From positions 1 to 7,179 of the forward strand of contig WRKD01000115.1 of assembly GCA_009778255.1 (NCBI GenBank): 7,179 nucleotides of DNA, read 5' to 3'. This DNA is from Bacillota bacterium (GTDB taxonomy: Bacteria; Bacillota; Dehalobacteriia; UBA4068). The notes under the pieces were generated by a model. It saw only the letters and a list, made by a program, of their open reading frames with translations, did not search any database and was not told where the DNA came from. How positions within the stretch are numbered: the first letter of the stretch is position 1; each line of letters begins with the position of its first letter. Position numbers and translations under genes: made by a program. This document shows positions 5,422 to 7,179 of the stretch, piece by piece.

Positions 5422-6789
5422 TTATGTATGCCTTTTCACCTCGAAACGCTCTAAAGTATAGTTTTCATGGGGGCTTATGCCGGCTTTTTGCCTTGCTATA
5501 TCTATTTGTTGTTCCACTGTATCTACGCCTTCAAGATGCGGCAGCAGCAAACCACGTTTATGCCCGTGGCTGACAATTACGCCATAACGCAGTACATCCA
5601 GCTGCTCGGGCCCTTGTATAGGTTCGGCGGGAGAAAGTACGTCTACACTATAAGTAAGGTCGGCTAATTCATCTTCTTGAATGGGGTCGAAGCGTAAGTC
5701 GCGGCTGGCAGCCGAAATACTATTTTCGATGATTTCCGCCGCAATATGTTCTCTTATAGGCGAAATAGTGCCAATACAACCACGTAAACGACCGTTCTTT
5801 TTAATGGAAACGAAAACTCCGGCTTTTTGGTTAAGCAGCTCGGCTGGTAGATCCTGCGGCAGTTCTAAGCAGTTTCCGCTTTGTACAAAATGTTCGGTAT
5901 TGAGGCGGGCTAAGTTTGTATATGCATCTTCGGCTTGCCGGGTTTGAGATAAACGGGTGTTTTTAGCCGCCAGCAAAGTTGGCAAAAGACTGGGTGATTC
6001 TTGATCTGCATAAAAAGCTGCCGTTAAATATCCCACGCCATATGGGCCTTCATAACATAGCAGACGGCTTTCAACCCGATAGCCGTCTAAGGCGCCCAGC
6101 ATCATGATCAGGCCTCTTAAGCCGCATTCAGCGGCTTGCTCACTTAGTTTATGGCTGATAGAAAGCAGCCCTTCTGTATCGGCTTCCTGTATGCATTTTT
6201 TTACGAATCCGTCGAATTCAGGACCTATTGGATGATATCCGTAAGGACCGTCTTCTTTTAAGCGATGAGACATATCTCCGCTGGCCAGCACCGTCAAGCG
6301 CCGCCCTAAAGCGCGGCCGGCTTGGCTTATACACATGCCCATTCGATAATGATCCGTTAAAGATAATCCGGAAAGGGAAATCCGCACTATAGGCGGTAAA
6401 GCCATAACCTCAGCTAAAAAATAAAGCGGTATCAGTATACCATGATCCAATTCTCGCTGCCTTTCTCCCAAGCCGCCGGCGGGTAAGAGCGCCCTTTGCG
6501 CTGTATCGCCTATCAATTCAGCTAAGTCGCTATCGTATTCTACACTAAACCCGATATTTTTAGCATTAAACGCACCGAAATTACCTGAGGCCTGCCGGCC
6601 GGGGGCTATATGAAAATAATCTTCATATAGTATACTATGGGGAGAAATGATCACCAGCGTATGCGGAGCTTGTTCTTTGATTGCGGCGGCAATTTGTTGC
6701 ATAGCCAGACGGGTATCCGGTATTTCGTTTCCTTTGCCCACTCCCGGTATTATCAAGGGCGGGTGAGGAAGCAAATATCCATACGGCAT
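5422..6789 (-). CDS. amrA: AmmeMemoRadiSam system protein A: LigB/MEMO-like domain fused to AMMECR1 domain
   Basis: A 455-residue cytoplasmic two-domain protein. Residues 1-262 resemble class III extradiol dioxygenases (LigB) and MEMO. Conserved His sit at H9 (PHPPLIIPGVG), H51 (SPHS), H116 (LDHG) and H175 (GDMSH), with an E221-C222 pair as further candidate metal or active-site residues. Exact ligands are inferred, not aligned. Residues 285-453 are an AMMECR1 domain with its signature LRGCIGT at 335-341 and the downstream RDLRFDPI and LLLPHLEGVDT segments. The fusion is the known architecture of AmmeMemoRadiSam system protein A, whose usual partner is a radical SAM enzyme. The biochemical role is not established. 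No radical SAM gene is present here: the next gene downstream is a secreted transglutaminase-like protein. GGAGG lies 6 nt before the start codon. It follows the comM-like gene by 54 bp on the same strand. Domain calls are firm and function is uncertain. Confidence 0.88.
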   Translation of the reverse strand: MPYGYLLPHPPLIIPGVGKGNEIPDTRLAMQQIAAAIKEQAPHTLVIISPHSILYEDYFHIAPGRQASGNFGAFNAKNIGFSVEYDSDLAELIGDTAQRALLPAGGLGERQRELDHGILIPLYFLAEVMALPPIVRISLSGLSLTDHYRMGMCISQAGRALGRRLTVLASGDMSHRLKEDGPYGYHPIGPEFDGFVKKCIQEADTEGLLSISHKLSEQAAECGLRGLIMMLGALDGYRVESRLLCYEGPYGVGYLTAAFYADQESPSLLPTLLAAKNTRLSQTRQAEDAYTNLARLNTEHFVQSGNCLELPQDLPAELLNQKAGVFVSIKKNGRLRGCIGTISPIREHIAAEIIENSISAASRDLRFDPIQEDELADLTYSVDVLSPAEPIQGPEQLDVLRYGVIVSHGHKRGLLLPHLEGVDTVEQQIDIARQKAGISPHENYTLERFEVKRHT

Positions 6790-6795
6790 ATAATA

Positions 6796-6800
6796 CCTCC
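6796..6800 (-). promoter_or_regulatory. Ribosome binding site of the LigB/MEMO-AMMECR1 fusion gene
   Basis: GGAGG on the minus strand lies 6 nt upstream of the ATG at 6787-6789 and supports this start. The 54-bp gap to the comM-like stop contains no hairpin terminator or clear promoter, suggesting co-transcription. Confidence 0.8.
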
Positions 6801-6843
6801 TTGTACTCCAAAAATAATTGTTTATGATACTGTAAAAATCTTT

Positions 6844-7179
6844 TTATTCTACATTTCTGTCTAAAAAGCGATACTGTAAAGCTTCTGCAATATGTTCAGT
6901 TGCCACTTTTTCCCGGCCTTCTAAATCTGCTATGGTGCGGGCAACTTTAAGGATGCGGTCGTGAGCGCGGGCGCTCATTTGCAATTGCCGGAAGGCATTG
7001 CCTAAGAGGTTAAGCGCTTCTTCATCCAAAGCACAGCATTTTTCTAAATCGCGGCGTCCCATGCGGGCATTGACGCCAAAGCCTGTACCGGCAAAGCGAT
7101 GTAGCTGACGTTCGCGAGCCGCATTTACTCTATCCCTTATAGCGGCGGAACCCTCGGCCGGGCGGGCCGTGGTTTCTTT
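6844..7179 (-). CDS. comM: ComM/YifB-family Mg-chelatase-like AAA ATPase, C-terminal part (5' end outside window)
   Basis: The last 111 codons of a gene whose frame stays open to the right edge. The ATG at 7060-7062 is internal, since conserved sequence continues upstream of it. The visible part is the C-terminal Mg-chelatase ChlI-type domain: RPAEGSAAIRDRV, then AARERQLHRF, NARMGRRDLEKCC, QMSARAHDRILKVARTIADL and HIAEALQYRFLDR. These match the ending of ComM/YifB proteins. The SARA-RILKVARTIADL stretch carries the conserved Arg residues of the AAA sensor-2 helix region. ComM is a hexameric helicase that promotes branch migration during natural transformation in some Gram-negative bacteria. 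The role in Gram-positive relatives is less clear. The Walker motifs lie outside the window, so an intact ATPase cannot be confirmed. It is the upstream neighbour of the AMMECR1 fusion, probably in the same operon. Confidence 0.9.
   Translation of the reverse strand, partial: KETTARPAEGSAAIRDRVNAARERQLHRFAGTGFGVNARMGRRDLEKCCALDEEALNLLGNAFRQLQMSARAHDRILKVARTIADLEGREKVATEHIAEALQYRFLDRNVE

Noticed and set aside
6826..6880. An 11-bp direct repeat GATACTGTAAA (6826-6836 and 6870-6880)
   Set aside because: The second copy encodes conserved residues of the ComM C-terminus. With two short copies and no promoter context, chance is the simplest explanation.

Overview
The window looks like a chromosomal segment of an anaerobic, Gram-positive-type bacterium (Bacillota, probably Clostridia-like). 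This is an inference. It rests on strong AGGAGG-type ribosome binding sites, a secreted protein with SLH-like repeats, a surface protein with Flg_new/InlB B-type repeats and a cohesin-like domain, and a ferredoxin/FrhB-type iron-sulfur protein. I cannot name the genus. No phage, transposon, CRISPR or integration feature is visible.

Layout. (1) 1-1028, plus strand: the 3' end of a large surface or secreted protein with two 67-residue repeats, an Ig-like domain and a terminal cohesin-like domain. (2) 1040-1082: a perfect 17-bp stem terminator. Its T-run lies on the minus strand, so it mainly ends the tRNA transcript coming the other way. (3) 1090-1271, minus strand: tRNA-Gln(CTG) and tRNA-Pro(TGG), transcribed Pro then Gln from a consensus TTGACA-18-TATAAT promoter at 1291-1320. 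(4) 1272-1513: a divergent intergenic region. It holds that tRNA promoter, a second promoter firing rightward (TTGATT-17-TATAAT, 1398-1426), a spaced 10-bp direct repeat and a leader. (5) 1514-3841, plus strand: a 775-residue fusion of a polysaccharide pyruvyl transferase with a 2[4Fe-4S] ferredoxin module and an FrhB/FdhB-type domain. (6) 3860-7179, minus strand, transcribed right to left: the 3' end of a ComM/YifB-type AAA ATPase gene, a LigB/MEMO-like plus AMMECR1 fusion (AmmeMemoRadiSam protein A), and a secreted transglutaminase-like protein with SLH-like repeats. Gaps of 54 and 38 bp with no visible terminator suggest one transcription unit.

How the parts relate. Three products point to the cell surface or cell-wall polymers: the cohesin-bearing repeat protein, the pyruvyl transferase fusion and the exported transglutaminase-like protein. 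They sit on separate transcripts and nothing in the sequence proves they cooperate. The most distinctive gene is the pyruvyl transferase-ferredoxin-FrhB fusion. It joins a predicted glycan-modifying enzyme to a predicted redox module in one chain, and it stands alone rather than inside a capsule cluster in this window. The AMMECR1 fusion is normally associated with a radical SAM partner, which is not present here. I see good candidates for follow-up but no clear evidence of an entirely new system.
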